This document shows, one piece after another, positions 17,658-26,026 of a stretch of 64,000 nucleotides of DNA; within the stretch, counting starts at the first letter, position 1; each line of letters opens with the position of its first letter. Made by a program: the position numbers and the translations under genes. The DNA is from Thermacetogenium phaeum DSM 12270. GTDB lineage: Bacteria > Bacillota > DSM-12270 > Thermacetogeniales > Thermacetogeniaceae. The stretch is from contig NC_018870.1 in the NCBI RefSeq assembly GCF_000305935.1, positions 1,351,001 to 1,415,000 of the forward strand, written 5' to 3'. The notes under the pieces were generated by a model, which did no database searches, was not told the DNA's origin, and was given only the letters and a program-made list of their open reading frames with translations.

Positions 17658-18410
17658 ATGAACGAGGAGCAAAAATTAACGAGAGTTGCCGAACTCCTTG
17701 CCTCTTCACGAAATACTGTTGTGGTAACAGGGGCGGGTATCAGCACCGAGGCCGGCATTCCCGATTTTCGAGGAGAAAAAGGAATTTACCGCACCCTCGG
17801 CGAGCAGAAAGTGACAGCGCTGCTCAATATCAATGCCTTCCGAAAAAGACCTCGCGAATTTTACGAATTTTATCGCCGCTACTTTCTGCTGCCAGAGGTA
17901 AAACCGAGCCGTGCCCACCTACTTCTGGCCGATCTGGAAAAGAAAGGTATAATCAAAGCGGTTGTAACGCAAAATATCGATAATCTGCATCAAATGGCCG
18001 GCAGTAAACGGGTTATCCCCGTCCACGGGAGGGCGGATCGTTTTCTGTGCACCGGAATCGGGTGCCGGTTCGAATCCGATGCCGGGTATGTCAGGGACTA
18101 CCCGGATCTCGTGCCCAAGTGCCCCGAATGCGGGAACATTCTGAGGCCCGATGTCGTCCTTTTTGGAGAGCCGATTCAGAACCACCGCCTGGCCAGGGAT
18201 ACAATTCTGGCTGCCCAGGTGTTGCTGGTGATCGGTTCATCATTGACCGTTTATCCCCTTGCCGGGTTCGTAAGTGAATACTGCACAGGGGATAGGACCA
18301 TGATTATCATCAATAAGGGTCCTACCGCTCTCGACTACGCCGCTACGTTAAAGCTCGATGTAGAAAGCACGGCTGAGGTTTTGGAGAAGATTGCCCGAAA
18401 TCTGCCGTGA
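17658..18410 (+). CDS. NAD-dependent protein deacylase, Sir2 family
   Basis: Cytoplasmic sirtuin of 250 residues. NAD-binding residues are GAGISTEAGIPDFRG near 24-38 and TQNIDNLHQMAG near 100-111, and the catalytic His is in VHGR. A zinc module has the pattern C-x4-C (CTGIGC) and CPEC around 130-160. GSSLTVYPLAG is the NAD ribose loop. It resembles the general bacterial CobB/SrtN type rather than the macrodomain-linked SirTM class, because the catalytic HG motif is intact. Coupled to the macrodomain gene by a 15-bp gap with an AGGAGG ribosome binding site. Confidence 0.93.
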   Translation: MNEEQKLTRVAELLASSRNTVVVTGAGISTEAGIPDFRGEKGIYRTLGEQKVTALLNINAFRKRPREFYEFYRRYFLLPEVKPSRAHLLLADLEKKGIIKAVVTQNIDNLHQMAGSKRVIPVHGRADRFLCTGIGCRFESDAGYVRDYPDLVPKCPECGNILRPDVVLFGEPIQNHRLARDTILAAQVLLVIGSSLTVYPLAGFVSEYCTGDRTMIIINKGPTALDYAATLKLDVESTAEVLEKIARNLP

Positions 18411-18439
18411 ATAAGATTATGGTGGCGGCCCAATTGTAA

Positions 18440-18487
18440 GACCAGCCATCAAGCCTTTTTGAGAGGATTTTATCCTCTGATGGCGGT
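18440..18487 (+). other. Branched hairpin in the sirtuin-DUF89 gap
   Basis: GACCAGCCATCA (18440-18451) pairs with TGATGGCGGTC (18478-18487 region), and an inner GAGAGGAT/ATCCTCT hairpin sits inside. It lies in a 127-bp intergenic gap that ends in the AGGAGG of the next gene. There is no U-run directly after it, so it is not a clear terminator. It could be a structured leader; not matched to any class I know. Confidence 0.4.
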
Positions 18488-18537
18488 CTCCGGAGGCACC
18501 GTGGTTTATCAGCGCAGCTTTGTAGGAGGTTCAATAA

Positions 18538-19428
18538 ATGCAGACTGCTGTTGACTGTATTCCCTGCTATTTAAAACAGGTAATATCAACCATGAGGGTA
18601 GCCGAGGTGGAGGAAGCTGACCAGAGGCGTATTTTAACAGCCCTTTTTGATACCATCGCCGCTCTTGATCCGGCAAAAACACCGGCGGAAAATTCTTCGG
18701 TGGTGCTTTTCGAAGCGTATCGGCTGATGGGTTCTGACGACCCCTACAGTGAAGCTAAAGCGGCATCCAACCGCCTGGCGTGCACTTATCTCTCCTCCCT
18801 GGAAAAGATTATTTCCTATAGCGAGGACCCTCTTCTGACGGCCATTAAGGTCTCGGTTGCGGGTAATGTCATCGACATGGGAATCAACCCTGACTTCGAT
18901 GTCAATGCCAGCATCCAACAGGAGCTGGAGCGGGAATTCAAACTCTGCGATCTGGATGCTTTCCGGGAGCTTTTAAACAGTCAAAGCCCTGTGGTCATCA
19001 TCGGAGATAATAGCGGAGAGATTGTCTTTGACTACCTGCTGCTCGCCTGTTTGCGTGACTTCAACGACAAGCTTTTTTATGTTGTCAAGGAGGGTCCTAT
19101 TTTAAATGATGCCACCCGGGATGATGCCGAGGAAGCCGGAATACACCTACTGGCAGAGGTGGTGACAACAGGGAGCAACTACCTTGGTGTAATACCCGAG
19201 CTGTGTAGTGAGGAATTCCGTGATCTAATGGGGCGGGCCGGACTGGTTCTGGCAAAAGGGCAGGCCAATTATGAAACCCTTGAGGGAACAGTTTTTGCCG
19301 GGGAGAAGACATTTTTCCTTCTTCGTGCCAAATGTCCGGTGGTTGCCGGCCATCTCGGTGTTCCTCTCGGAAGTTCTGTGTTGCTGCGCAATCAACCTGA
19401 CGGTCCGGCTGCATCAGAAAAAAAATAA
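18538..19428 (+). CDS. DUF89 family (damage-control phosphatase-like) protein
   Basis: DUF89 proteins are metal-dependent phosphatases thought to remove harmful phosphometabolites. This 296-residue protein has the N-terminal cysteine pair DCIPCYLKQ near 6-14 found in the archaeal/bacterial subfamily. The metal-site motifs are IIGDNSGEIVFD near 156-167 and VKEGPILNDAT near 186-196, with a C-terminal LAKGQANYETLEG near 238-250. The phosphate substrate cannot be predicted. ATG 18538 follows TAGGAGG. It has its own gap upstream but the same orientation as the sirtuin. Confidence 0.85.
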   Translation: MQTAVDCIPCYLKQVISTMRVAEVEEADQRRILTALFDTIAALDPAKTPAENSSVVLFEAYRLMGSDDPYSEAKAASNRLACTYLSSLEKIISYSEDPLLTAIKVSVAGNVIDMGINPDFDVNASIQQELEREFKLCDLDAFRELLNSQSPVVIIGDNSGEIVFDYLLLACLRDFNDKLFYVVKEGPILNDATRDDAEEAGIHLLAEVVTTGSNYLGVIPELCSEEFRDLMGRAGLVLAKGQANYETLEGTVFAGEKTFFLLRAKCPVVAGHLGVPLGSSVLLRNQPDGPAASEKK

Positions 19429-19472
19429 GCTCCAAGAAAATAAGCTCCCCTATCCGGGGGAGGTGTTGTTTT

Positions 19473-20264
19473 GTGATTACGGTGCTAAATTTTGATGACA
19501 CCCTGATTCCACAGACCAGGTATTATTGTTTACCCTTTCGGGTGATCGAGTGCAAAGAGATCAGGGGGACCAAACTGTTCTGCGAAGAGCGCTCCCTGCT
19601 GCTGCTCACCCGACTGTTGCAGAACCGGGAAAAGGATCGAGTTGTACTTATCGGATGTGCAGATTACCATTACGTTTCATATATCTTACTCGCAGAAATG
19701 GTTCAACCTTTTACGCTCGTTCTTTTTGACAATCATGCTGACCTCCGGCAGTCGCCGGAGAGAACACTTCTTTCCTGCGGTTCCTGGGTTGCCAGAGCGG
19801 CAGAGCTTCAGTACTTGGTGAAAATAGTTATCATTGGTGCTCGACCCGATTCCTTTTTAGGGGCAGATTGTCGGGCTTTACAAAAGGTACTGTATGCGCC
19901 GTACTCGCCGGGCAATCTGGAAACAGCAGCTCTTCCCGAAAGCATAGCGCCGATTGAGGAACAAGGTATCGCTTCGGTCATCAGAGAGGTGATTGAGAAG
20001 ATCCCCACAGATGACGTTTATATCAGCATAGATAAAGATGTTCTTTGCAAGGAGGACGCCCTGACCAACTGGGATCAGGGGGAGATGACCCTTCAAGAGC
20101 TGCTCGTTGCGCTCCGGAGCCTTGCCTCCAGCAAGCAGATCTGCGGAGTGGATTTATGTGGAGAAGAGGTGCTGCATCCTTTGGATTGGATGCGGGCAAA
20201 AGGGCAGGAGGTAATTCGGAAAAATGCCGTAGCCAACATGCAAATCTGCAGCCTGTTTTGTTAA
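19473..20264 (+). CDS. Arginase/ureohydrolase-fold protein, function unknown
   Basis: 263-residue protein with the metal-ligand pattern of the arginase/agmatinase superfamily: a DxHxD motif as FDNHADLR near 88-95, and SIDKDVL near 188-194 in place of the family's SxDxDxxDP. The usual DPxxxP after the second motif is changed to CKEDALTNWDQGE, so the substrate is probably not arginine or agmatine. It may be a distant, unassigned ureohydrolase-like enzyme. It starts at GTG 19473 after GGGGGAGG. It follows the DUF89 gene by 44 bp, so likely the same transcript. Confidence 0.6.
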   Translation: MITVLNFDDTLIPQTRYYCLPFRVIECKEIRGTKLFCEERSLLLLTRLLQNREKDRVVLIGCADYHYVSYILLAEMVQPFTLVLFDNHADLRQSPERTLLSCGSWVARAAELQYLVKIVIIGARPDSFLGADCRALQKVLYAPYSPGNLETAALPESIAPIEEQGIASVIREVIEKIPTDDVYISIDKDVLCKEDALTNWDQGEMTLQELLVALRSLASSKQICGVDLCGEEVLHPLDWMRAKGQEVIRKNAVANMQICSLFC

Positions 20265-20306
20265 GCTAAACGAGCTTCTGAGAGGATAATTCGGAGCTGT
20301 GTTGGA

Positions 20307-20711
20307 TCAGCATTTACATATTTTCAGGCAGACCCGGCGCTGGCGCGGGCCGTCGAACTCACATAAGAATACCCCCTGCCAGGTGCCGAGCAGAAGCCTG
20401 CCTCCCGATACGGGGATTGTAAGAGATACCCCGGTTAAAGCCGCCTTGATATGGGCTGCTGAATTTCCTTCCGTATGCCTGTAGTCGGCTTCAAAAGGGA
20501 TCAGTTTCTCTAGGGTGCCGGCAATATCGTGAACAACGCTGGGATCGGCGTGTTCATTGACCATAATGCCGCAGGTGGTATGGGGTACGAAGATGCAGCA
20601 AAGGCCCTCATTTACTCCCCTTTCTTTGCAGATATTATTGATCGTGGGGGTGATCTCCACCATCTCAACCCGCTTGGTGGTTCTTACCGGAAACTCGATT
20701 ACTCCTATCAT
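20307..20711 (-). CDS. YjbQ/UPF0047 family protein (copy 1)
   Basis: 134-residue UPF0047 (YjbQ) protein, a small beta-sheet trimer family; some members show weak thiamin phosphate synthase activity in vitro, but the real role is unknown. Conserved residues are CCIFVPHTTCGIMVNEHADP near 38-57 and the C-terminal LLLGTWQGVFLCEFDGPRQR near 106-125. It is divergently transcribed from a second, different UPF0047 gene 125 bp away, so the two probably share a control region. Confidence 0.88.
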   Translation of the reverse strand: MIGVIEFPVRTTKRVEMVEITPTINNICKERGVNEGLCCIFVPHTTCGIMVNEHADPSVVHDIAGTLEKLIPFEADYRHTEGNSAAHIKAALTGVSLTIPVSGGRLLLGTWQGVFLCEFDGPRQRRVCLKICKC

Positions 20712-20836
20712 GAATGCGGCTCCTTTTCATGGTGATCTTTTGTTATATGATAATAAATCACAGCTACCGGTGTAAAGCCTTTGCGGCAGGAGGGCATCCG
20801 GCCATTGAATAATAACGATCACGAGGTGAAATCTTC

Positions 20837-21250
20837 ATGAAGTGGCATACCGAATACCACTGGTTTCATACCAGGCAGAAAAGGGAATTCATTAACATCA
20901 CCGACCTTGTTGCCCAGGCGGTCAAAAAGGCCGGTATCAACGAGGGGATGGTTCTCGTAAGTGCAATGCATATCACCTCCGGGGTTTATGTCAATGATGA
21001 AGAGGATGGTATCAAAAAGGATATGATGGAATGGGCGGAAAAGCTGGCTCCCTACAAGGATGACTATGAACATCACAAAACAGGGGAGAGCAACGGAGAT
21101 GCTCATCTGAAAAGCATTCTTTTTCACCATCAGGTCGTTGTACCGGTGACCGATGGGAAGCTGGATATCGGCCCCTGGCAGCAAATTTTCTATGCCGAGT
21201 TTGACGGCCAGCGCCGCAAGAGGCTGATAATCAAGGTTTTTGGTGAGTAA
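20837..21250 (+). CDS. YjbQ/UPF0047 family protein (copy 2)
   Basis: 137-residue member of the same family as the divergent neighbour but clearly a different subgroup. The N-terminal strand is followed by [20 protein letters not shown] near 40-59, then the [16 protein letters not shown] segment and [18 protein letters not shown] near 113-130. It keeps the family His and Asp/Glu positions but lacks the CGIMVNE of copy 1. ATG 20837 follows GAGGTGAAA. Function is unassigned. Confidence 0.88.
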   Translation: MKWHTEYHWFHTRQKREFINITDLVAQAVKKAGINEGMVLVSAMHITSGVYVNDEEDGIKKDMMEWAEKLAPYKDDYEHHKTGESNGDAHLKSILFHHQVVVPVTDGKLDIGPWQQIFYAEFDGQRRKRLIIKVFGE

Positions 21251-21287
21251 AAAAGCCGTTCCCTGACAACTGAAGGTGGTGAAATAA

Positions 21288-21485
21288 ATGATCATTACAG
21301 GCGGCCCCCCCGACCCAGAAAGAACTCCGGACGCTCCTAGAGCTTCCGGAGCTGTAATCTGCTCTGCCTGCGGAGTGCTCTGGCAGTTGTCGGTTGTCAT
21401 GTCGATTTTTAGTGAAGAGGAAAAGGAGAGGTTCTGGGCCGGAAAAGGCTGTCCGGACTGCAGGTTTCAGTGGAGCAACTACTAA
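21288..21485 (+). CDS. Small zinc-ribbon protein
   Basis: 65-residue protein with two CxxC knuckles (ICSACG near 24-29, GCPDCRF near 54-60), consistent with one structural zinc. The first 20 residues are Pro/Gly-rich. A good ribosome binding site (GAAGGTGGTG) precedes ATG 21288, and it follows copy 2 of YjbQ by 37 bp. The last 4 bp overlap the convergent BON gene. No specific function recognised. Confidence 0.6.
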   Translation: MIITGGPPDPERTPDAPRASGAVICSACGVLWQLSVVMSIFSEEEKERFWAGKGCPDCRFQWSNY

Positions 21486-21988
21486 CCTTCTTCTTTATCG
21501 TTTCTTACCTGGTTATGAAAGATATCCTTCAGGGTTGGTTCTTTTTTCTCAGGCTTTACATCTGTGACGACATCGGTCACGCCGCGTGCGCTGGCTGCCG
21601 CCGTTCTGGCAGCCTCAATTTCCCGGGTGTCATCTGTGTGCCCCTTCAGCACAACTGTTCCTCTGTCAACAGCTGCGACGCCGATCCGCCGCAAATCAAC
21701 CCGGTGGTTCGTTGCCAGCTCTTCCGTGACTTCCGTGGCCACATCACGGTTTCGAATAGCCCCGTCGGTGCTGACGGAGATGGCGTTGGCCACCCCTTTT
21801 ACACCCGGAATACTGCTTGCCAGCTTTTCTGCTCGCTCCTTTTCTTTAAGCGTATCCACAATACCCTGCAGCTGCACTTCACCCTGAACCACGTCGGCAT
21901 TCAACCCGTATCCCCGCAGGTCTTTGTCCACTTGCAGCAGAGAGCGAACGCGCTCTTTAAGCTCCTCATCCGAAATGCGACCCGCCAT
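21482..21988 (-). CDS. BON domain protein with two BON repeats
   Basis: 168-residue protein made of two BON domains (about 5-72 and 78-146), each with the alpha-beta pattern and the conserved glycine strand VQGEVQLQGIVDTLKEKERA and DRGTVVLKGHTDDTREIEAA. BON domains bind membranes or lipids in osmotically induced proteins such as OsmY, but no signal peptide is visible here, so this copy may be cytoplasmic. The C-terminus is a highly charged tail. It is convergent with the zinc-ribbon gene. Confidence 0.88.
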   Translation of the reverse strand: MAGRISDEELKERVRSLLQVDKDLRGYGLNADVVQGEVQLQGIVDTLKEKERAEKLASSIPGVKGVANAISVSTDGAIRNRDVATEVTEELATNHRVDLRRIGVAAVDRGTVVLKGHTDDTREIEAARTAAASARGVTDVVTDVKPEKKEPTLKDIFHNQVRNDKEEG

Positions 21989-22072
21989 CTGATCACCTTA
22001 CCTTGTATTTTTCTTTTTATTATTTCACCGTGCCCCCTGGAGAATGCGGGTTATCAAAAAGATTCTGCATAG

Positions 22073-22495
22073 TTAATAAATGTGAACAGGTGTACCCTCG
22101 GGAATGTTCTCATAGATCCATTTTGCCCTGCTCGACTTGCAGATGGACACACCCGTGTGATGCCGGGCTTCCCAGCTTTTCCGCTTCCTCTTGAATAATA
22201 TTTTTTGGCGATCCATTGGTACGCTGTGAAAGAGGTAAACGCCCCAGTTTTTAAAAGATACCCACCACATGGCTCCCTGTTGATATTTTTCACTGAAGAA
22301 CCATTCACCCCTGTTCTGGATGATGAAGTGTCCGAGGTGGGTCGAGTTATTAACTCCAGTAGAGACGGTAAAGGTTCTATGCAGATTGCCGTTATAATAA
22401 ACGCTCTGTTGTTGTTCGCCAATGCTGACTTCGAGCCTGGAGCCGCGCTCCTTAGAAGCAAGGCTATTGCCCGGTAAGGAGGACAAATCTATCAT
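22073..22495 (-). CDS. L,D-transpeptidase (YkuD) with two compensating frameshifts over the active site
   Basis: A YkuD-type L,D-transpeptidase that would crosslink peptidoglycan. N- and C-terminal parts fit the family (VYYNGNLHRTFTVSTG, FIIQNRGEWFF, LFHSVP, AKWIYENIPEGTPVHIY). In the open frame, the catalytic SHGCxR motif is replaced by unrelated HHTGVSICKSS. The missing motif, LGSPASHGCVHLQVEQ, is present in the neighbouring frame between about 22127 and 22182. One base is missing near 22181 and one extra C is present in 22126-22128, so the frame is lost and regained. Either paired base errors or an inactive gene. ATG 22495 follows GCGAGGTG; a longer start at 22564 is possible. Confidence 0.7.
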   Translation of the reverse strand: MIDLSSLPGNSLASKERGSRLEVSIGEQQQSVYYNGNLHRTFTVSTGVNNSTHLGHFIIQNRGEWFFSEKYQQGAMWWVSFKNWGVYLFHSVPMDRQKILFKRKRKSWEARHHTGVSICKSSRAKWIYENIPEGTPVHIY

Positions 22496-22564
22496 GGCTG
22501 CACCTCGCAGGTGAAGATGGATCCGTTTGCCGTCCAGCCTATTATACATTATTTTTTGAGCCAT

Positions 22565-22885
22565 ATCCTGATATTTTGTTGTTAGGTTGTCACGGATTCA
22601 GGTGCATAATTTTTTACCGGCACCGACAAATTAACAATAAAATTAAGAGTGGTGAGTGGACGGAATAAATGGCAGTAATGAAAAGCTTTTAAACGGCCGG
22701 GTATAATCAAAGATGGACAACAAATGAGTGATGCTAAAAGTTTTTGGTTTTCTATAACTTCAAAAGTAGGGGAGGGGGTTGTAAAAAAAATTTGTATTAA
22801 GTTATAGATCGATGATATTTAGGAATACTGTTTATAGATAGCTAATATAAATATTACCGGAAGGAGATACTTCAGATATATAAAA
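22565..22885. other. AT-rich intergenic region, no gene seen
   Basis: About 320 bp of AT-rich sequence between the divergent L,D-transpeptidase and the HTH-like gene. It contains several promoter-like AT stretches, and a GGAAGGAGATAC sits 19-27 bp before the next ATG. I see no RNA gene, terminator or conserved element that I can name. Confidence 0.5.
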
Positions 22886-23494
22886 ATGCCTGTAGGAAAG
22901 AAAAAGCCTAAAAAAATTTTAATGCCGGGCGATCTCGGGGATGCAGCAACCAGAAGAAATTATCGCAAACCGGGGCCGGTAATAATTTATAAGTATGCGG
23001 AGGCGTTTGACGAAATGGGAAAGGCAATCTCTTTAAACGAATTTTTAAAACTTTCCGATGCTCAAGCGAAGGATGTCATGCTCGAGTTGAGCAAGATGAG
23101 CGACCAGGAACTGGCCTCAGAGTGGAATGTACACACAAGCTTCATTAGGAAGATACGACACATTTTGGGAATCCGCAAGGACCACAGCGGATCGGTTGTT
23201 GCTAATGCCGATATTCTGAGTGATAAGTGGCCGCCTGTTTACAGGCCGCGCAAAAGAGTGGTTGCTGCAGCCGTCTTTGAAGAGAAAATGCAGCTACCGG
23301 AGATCAGGGTTCCCGCTCAAGTGGAGGAACAAAAAGATGCCCGGGGGTTCTTCTTCTCCCTGGAGGGAGTTTTCCCTGCTTCGGAAGTTCAAAAAAGGAT
23401 AGAAGCGCTGGCCTTGATGGCCTCCTGTTCGCCGCAGAGCAGGTTTGCGGTGACAATTAAACTGGAAGAGGTAACGGGAGAAGGGGCAGGCTAG
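22886..23494 (+). CDS. Hypothetical protein with possible HTH
   Basis: 202 residues, not recognised. The N-terminus is very basic (MPVGKKKPKKILMPGD). Residues 50-100 form helices ending in LASEWNVHTSFIRKIRHILGI, which reads like a helix-turn-helix, so DNA binding is plausible. The C-terminal 60 residues (FFFSLEGVFPASEVQKRIEALALM then FAVTIKLEEV) look like a compact alpha/beta module. A ribosome binding site (AAGGAG) is unusually far from ATG 22886. A terminator follows. Neighbours give no functional clue. Confidence 0.6.
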   Translation: MPVGKKKPKKILMPGDLGDAATRRNYRKPGPVIIYKYAEAFDEMGKAISLNEFLKLSDAQAKDVMLELSKMSDQELASEWNVHTSFIRKIRHILGIRKDHSGSVVANADILSDKWPPVYRPRKRVVAAAVFEEKMQLPEIRVPAQVEEQKDARGFFFSLEGVFPASEVQKRIEALALMASCSPQSRFAVTIKLEEVTGEGAG

Positions 23495-23534
23495 CTCTTA
23501 CAGTACGGCGCTTTTACGGATTGGATCAATTAAC

Positions 23535-23558
23535 AAGCCGGGAAACCGGCTTATTTTA
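23535..23558 (+). terminator. Rho-independent terminator
   Basis: AAGCCGG (23535-23541), GAAA tetraloop, CCGGCTT (23546-23552), then ATTTTAT. It ends the HTH-like gene. Confidence 0.75.
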
Positions 23559-23692
23559 TACTTTTGAACGGAAACACAATATACCATCTTGGGCAATAAG
23601 TGGTTATTTGGGTAAAAATTATCTCTTCCGGAAGGAATATAACCATCCTTGTTGAATGTAAGTATTATATCAAACCCATAGGAGGTGTTTTC

Positions 23693-25006
23693 ATGAGGAA
23701 GGCCTTATTGACGTTGACCCTGGCGCTGATCATGGTTGCGGCAGGGGCTTTTTCAGCTTTAGCAGCTACAGAAGTAAATCTGAATGTAAACGGAAAAGGG
23801 ATTCCGTCCATCAACGTCCTTGTCGAAGAGGGAATTTCCAGATTCTCAATTGATGACTTCAGCCGGATTACCGGTGCTACTGTGGTATGGACGGAACAAG
23901 ACGTTATTCAGATCTCCAAAAATGGCAAGACGTTGCTTCTGACGATGGGAGAACGAGATGCCTTGCTGGATGGCAACAAGGTTGTTCTTCCCCGTGCCCC
24001 TATCCGCAACGGAAGCGTTGTAGAAGTCCCGCTGCGTTTCTTATGCGAAACCTTTGGCTGTCGTGTTGATTGGAACGCCGCAGATAAAACAGTTTTAGTA
24101 ATAAACGATGAAAAAAGAAATGGGATGAACCCGACAGAACTGTTGGTTAATTCCAATCTTGCCAGCGAGAGCGTCAACACTTGCTCCCTGGACGGTATCA
24201 CGAACATGAAGATAGATGCTCTGGTTGACGGGGAAAGGGTTCTGCCCACTCCGCTGGCCCTTTCCGTCAAGCAGCAAGGATCTGTGCAGATTGAACCGTT
24301 GCAAGTTTACATTAAGCAGAACATTACTTCGAAGATGGAAACGGATGCTTCTCAGGAAAGTATGGTTACGGAGAGCTATATTACCGGAGATAAAATCTAT
24401 ATCAGGCCTAACGGAGAGGATTGGTTTGTTCAAGATCTTCCTTTGCCGGAAGAATTCTGGAAAGAACAGCGGGATATTCAATCTGATCCTCTCAGAGCAG
24501 CGGCCTATATCCGGGAGACAGGTATGATCCTCAGCTTCGGAGATGATGTATCACTGGACGGGAAGGATTATTATGTAATCAACGCCTATCTGGATCCTAA
24601 CAAGTTTCAGCAGACTTACTTGAATCTGATGCAGCAGATGGCGCAGGGTATGCCGCAGGATCTTCCTCCGGAGATCATTCAACAGATGGAGCAACTGCTG
24701 GCCAAAGTTGCAATATTTGATTGTAATTACAAGCTTTACATCAATAAGGACACTTTAATCTCTGAAATCCTGGAACTTTGCATGCGGATGGATCTGAACT
24801 TGACAAAGGAAGACCTGGAGCAGTTTGGACTGCCGGCGGAATCCGAAAAGCTTCCTGAGGAAGTTTATGTAAGTATGGAGATCGATGGAAGCTACAAAAT
24901 GAGTGATTTCGGAGAGCCCTTCGTCGCCCCTGATGTCAGTAATGCCCGAAACATAGCTGACATGATCCCTCAACCAGGAGAGAATATATCTGAACAAAGT
25001 AACTGA
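23693..25006 (+). CDS. Secreted stalk-domain (copper amine oxidase N-like) protein
   Basis: 437-residue exported protein. A Sec signal peptide covers residues 1-25 (RKALLTLTLALIMVAAGAFSALAA). The stalk domain (Cu_amine_oxidN1-like, common in clostridial cell-surface proteins) follows at about 26-140, with RAPIRNGSVVEVPLRFLCETFG and VDWNAADKTVLV. The remaining 300 residues resemble the DUF6612/LppX-type region of clostridial surface proteins in layout, but I do not recognise a catalytic motif. ATG 23693 follows AGGAGGTG at an ideal distance; the frame is open upstream to 23600. A strong terminator follows. Confidence 0.8.
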   Translation: MRKALLTLTLALIMVAAGAFSALAATEVNLNVNGKGIPSINVLVEEGISRFSIDDFSRITGATVVWTEQDVIQISKNGKTLLLTMGERDALLDGNKVVLPRAPIRNGSVVEVPLRFLCETFGCRVDWNAADKTVLVINDEKRNGMNPTELLVNSNLASESVNTCSLDGITNMKIDALVDGERVLPTPLALSVKQQGSVQIEPLQVYIKQNITSKMETDASQESMVTESYITGDKIYIRPNGEDWFVQDLPLPEEFWKEQRDIQSDPLRAAAYIRETGMILSFGDDVSLDGKDYYVINAYLDPNKFQQTYLNLMQQMAQGMPQDLPPEIIQQMEQLLAKVAIFDCNYKLYINKDTLISEILELCMRMDLNLTKEDLEQFGLPAESEKLPEEVYVSMEIDGSYKMSDFGEPFVAPDVSNARNIADMIPQPGENISEQSN

Positions 25007-25045
25007 GGGTTGGCCTGGTCAGTATTCGCTTGAAGAGGCAGGAAA

Positions 25046-25080
25046 CAGGGAACAATCTTGGTTGATTGTTCCCGTTTTTA
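25046..25080 (+). terminator. Rho-independent terminator of the stalk-domain gene
   Basis: GGGAACAATC (25048-25057) pairs perfectly with GATTGTTCCC (25064-25073) over a 6-nt loop, followed by GTTTTTA. Confidence 0.88.
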
Positions 25081-25391
25081 TCTAGCGATGGATCAAAAGA
25101 TGTCCGAAAAGAGCTTGGATTCCCGATATATGGAGAAACTTACCTGAGATATTGATGTCAGATGCTTGCAGGAGCCGGTCGCAAACAATTCCCCATCAGA
25201 CCCCGCCTGTGTTTACTGATAGTGCCAGCCGGAGGAATGAGCGTTTACTTAGCTCATAGGCCTTTCTGCCTCAGATGGGTAACCGGCCATCGCTTCTGGA
25301 GGGGGTGAGTTCTCGAGAAAGTGGTTAAATAGGGAAAAGAATCCTCTGCAGGGGGACGAACGCCATAATTGCGAGGGAGAGATCAATAAAT
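25081..25391. other. Non-coding stretch before the SPASM remnant
   Basis: 311 bp with no reading frame I can support and no recognised RNA motif. It forms the left edge of a cluster of broken genes (25.4-27.7 kb) and is probably debris of the same event. Confidence 0.45.
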
Positions 25392-26026
25392 ATGGAAGAG
25401 AAAGGATCAAAGGGTAAAATTCTTCAGGTGCGGATGGGGATTAACCCCAACTCCAGCGGGCACGGGATCTTATGGGGCGCCTTGTTTTTTATGCCCTATT
25501 CCTTGCTCAGCTTCATCTTGCTGGGTGGATTGGAAAAAGAGCTGGAGGCCGGCCTGAGGAAATACCGGGAAGAAGTAATGCCCTGGAAAAAGCGGGACAT
25601 GGTGCTTCCAGTAAGCAAAGGGAATTACTACCCATGCTGCTGGAACTGGGAAACAGGTATCAACTTCCCTTTCATCTGGATTGTGCTTTGGCACCACTTA
25701 TGCTGAATTCCGGGCTTCCCATGAAAACTCTGAAGCTTCTGGGAGGTTATGGGTGTATTGCCGGACAACTGCTGGTAACCGTGGATACGTCCGGGCTTAT
25801 TCACCCCTGCAGCCATCTTGATTTTACCGTTGGTGTCGTCGAAGACCTCCCAGAGCTATGGAAGAAAAATGAGCTCTGGAAGGGATTCCGGGATAGAGCG
25901 TCTATTCTGAAGGGGAAGTGTAGTCGCTGTCCGGTTCGGGAACTGTGCCGTGGGGGATGCGCCGTCTTCAACCAGCATAATAACCTCGGGTTTGACGAAC
26001 CCGATCCGGATATAGCTTGCTGTTGA
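25392..26026 (+). pseudogene. Radical SAM/SPASM protein remnant, frameshifted and internally deleted
   Basis: The 3' part encodes a SPASM iron-sulfur domain: GCIAGQLLVTVDTSGLIHPC, a LWKK...FRDRASILKGKC segment, then CSRCPVRELCRGGC and a terminal CC. SPASM domains sit behind a radical SAM core in peptide- and enzyme-maturing proteins. No CxxxCxxC radical SAM motif is present. The upstream part (from 25392, with a hydrophobic FFMPYSLLSFILLGG segment) is in a different frame; the frame changes between about 25590 and 25625. The gene has lost its catalytic core and is non-functional. Confidence 0.7.
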
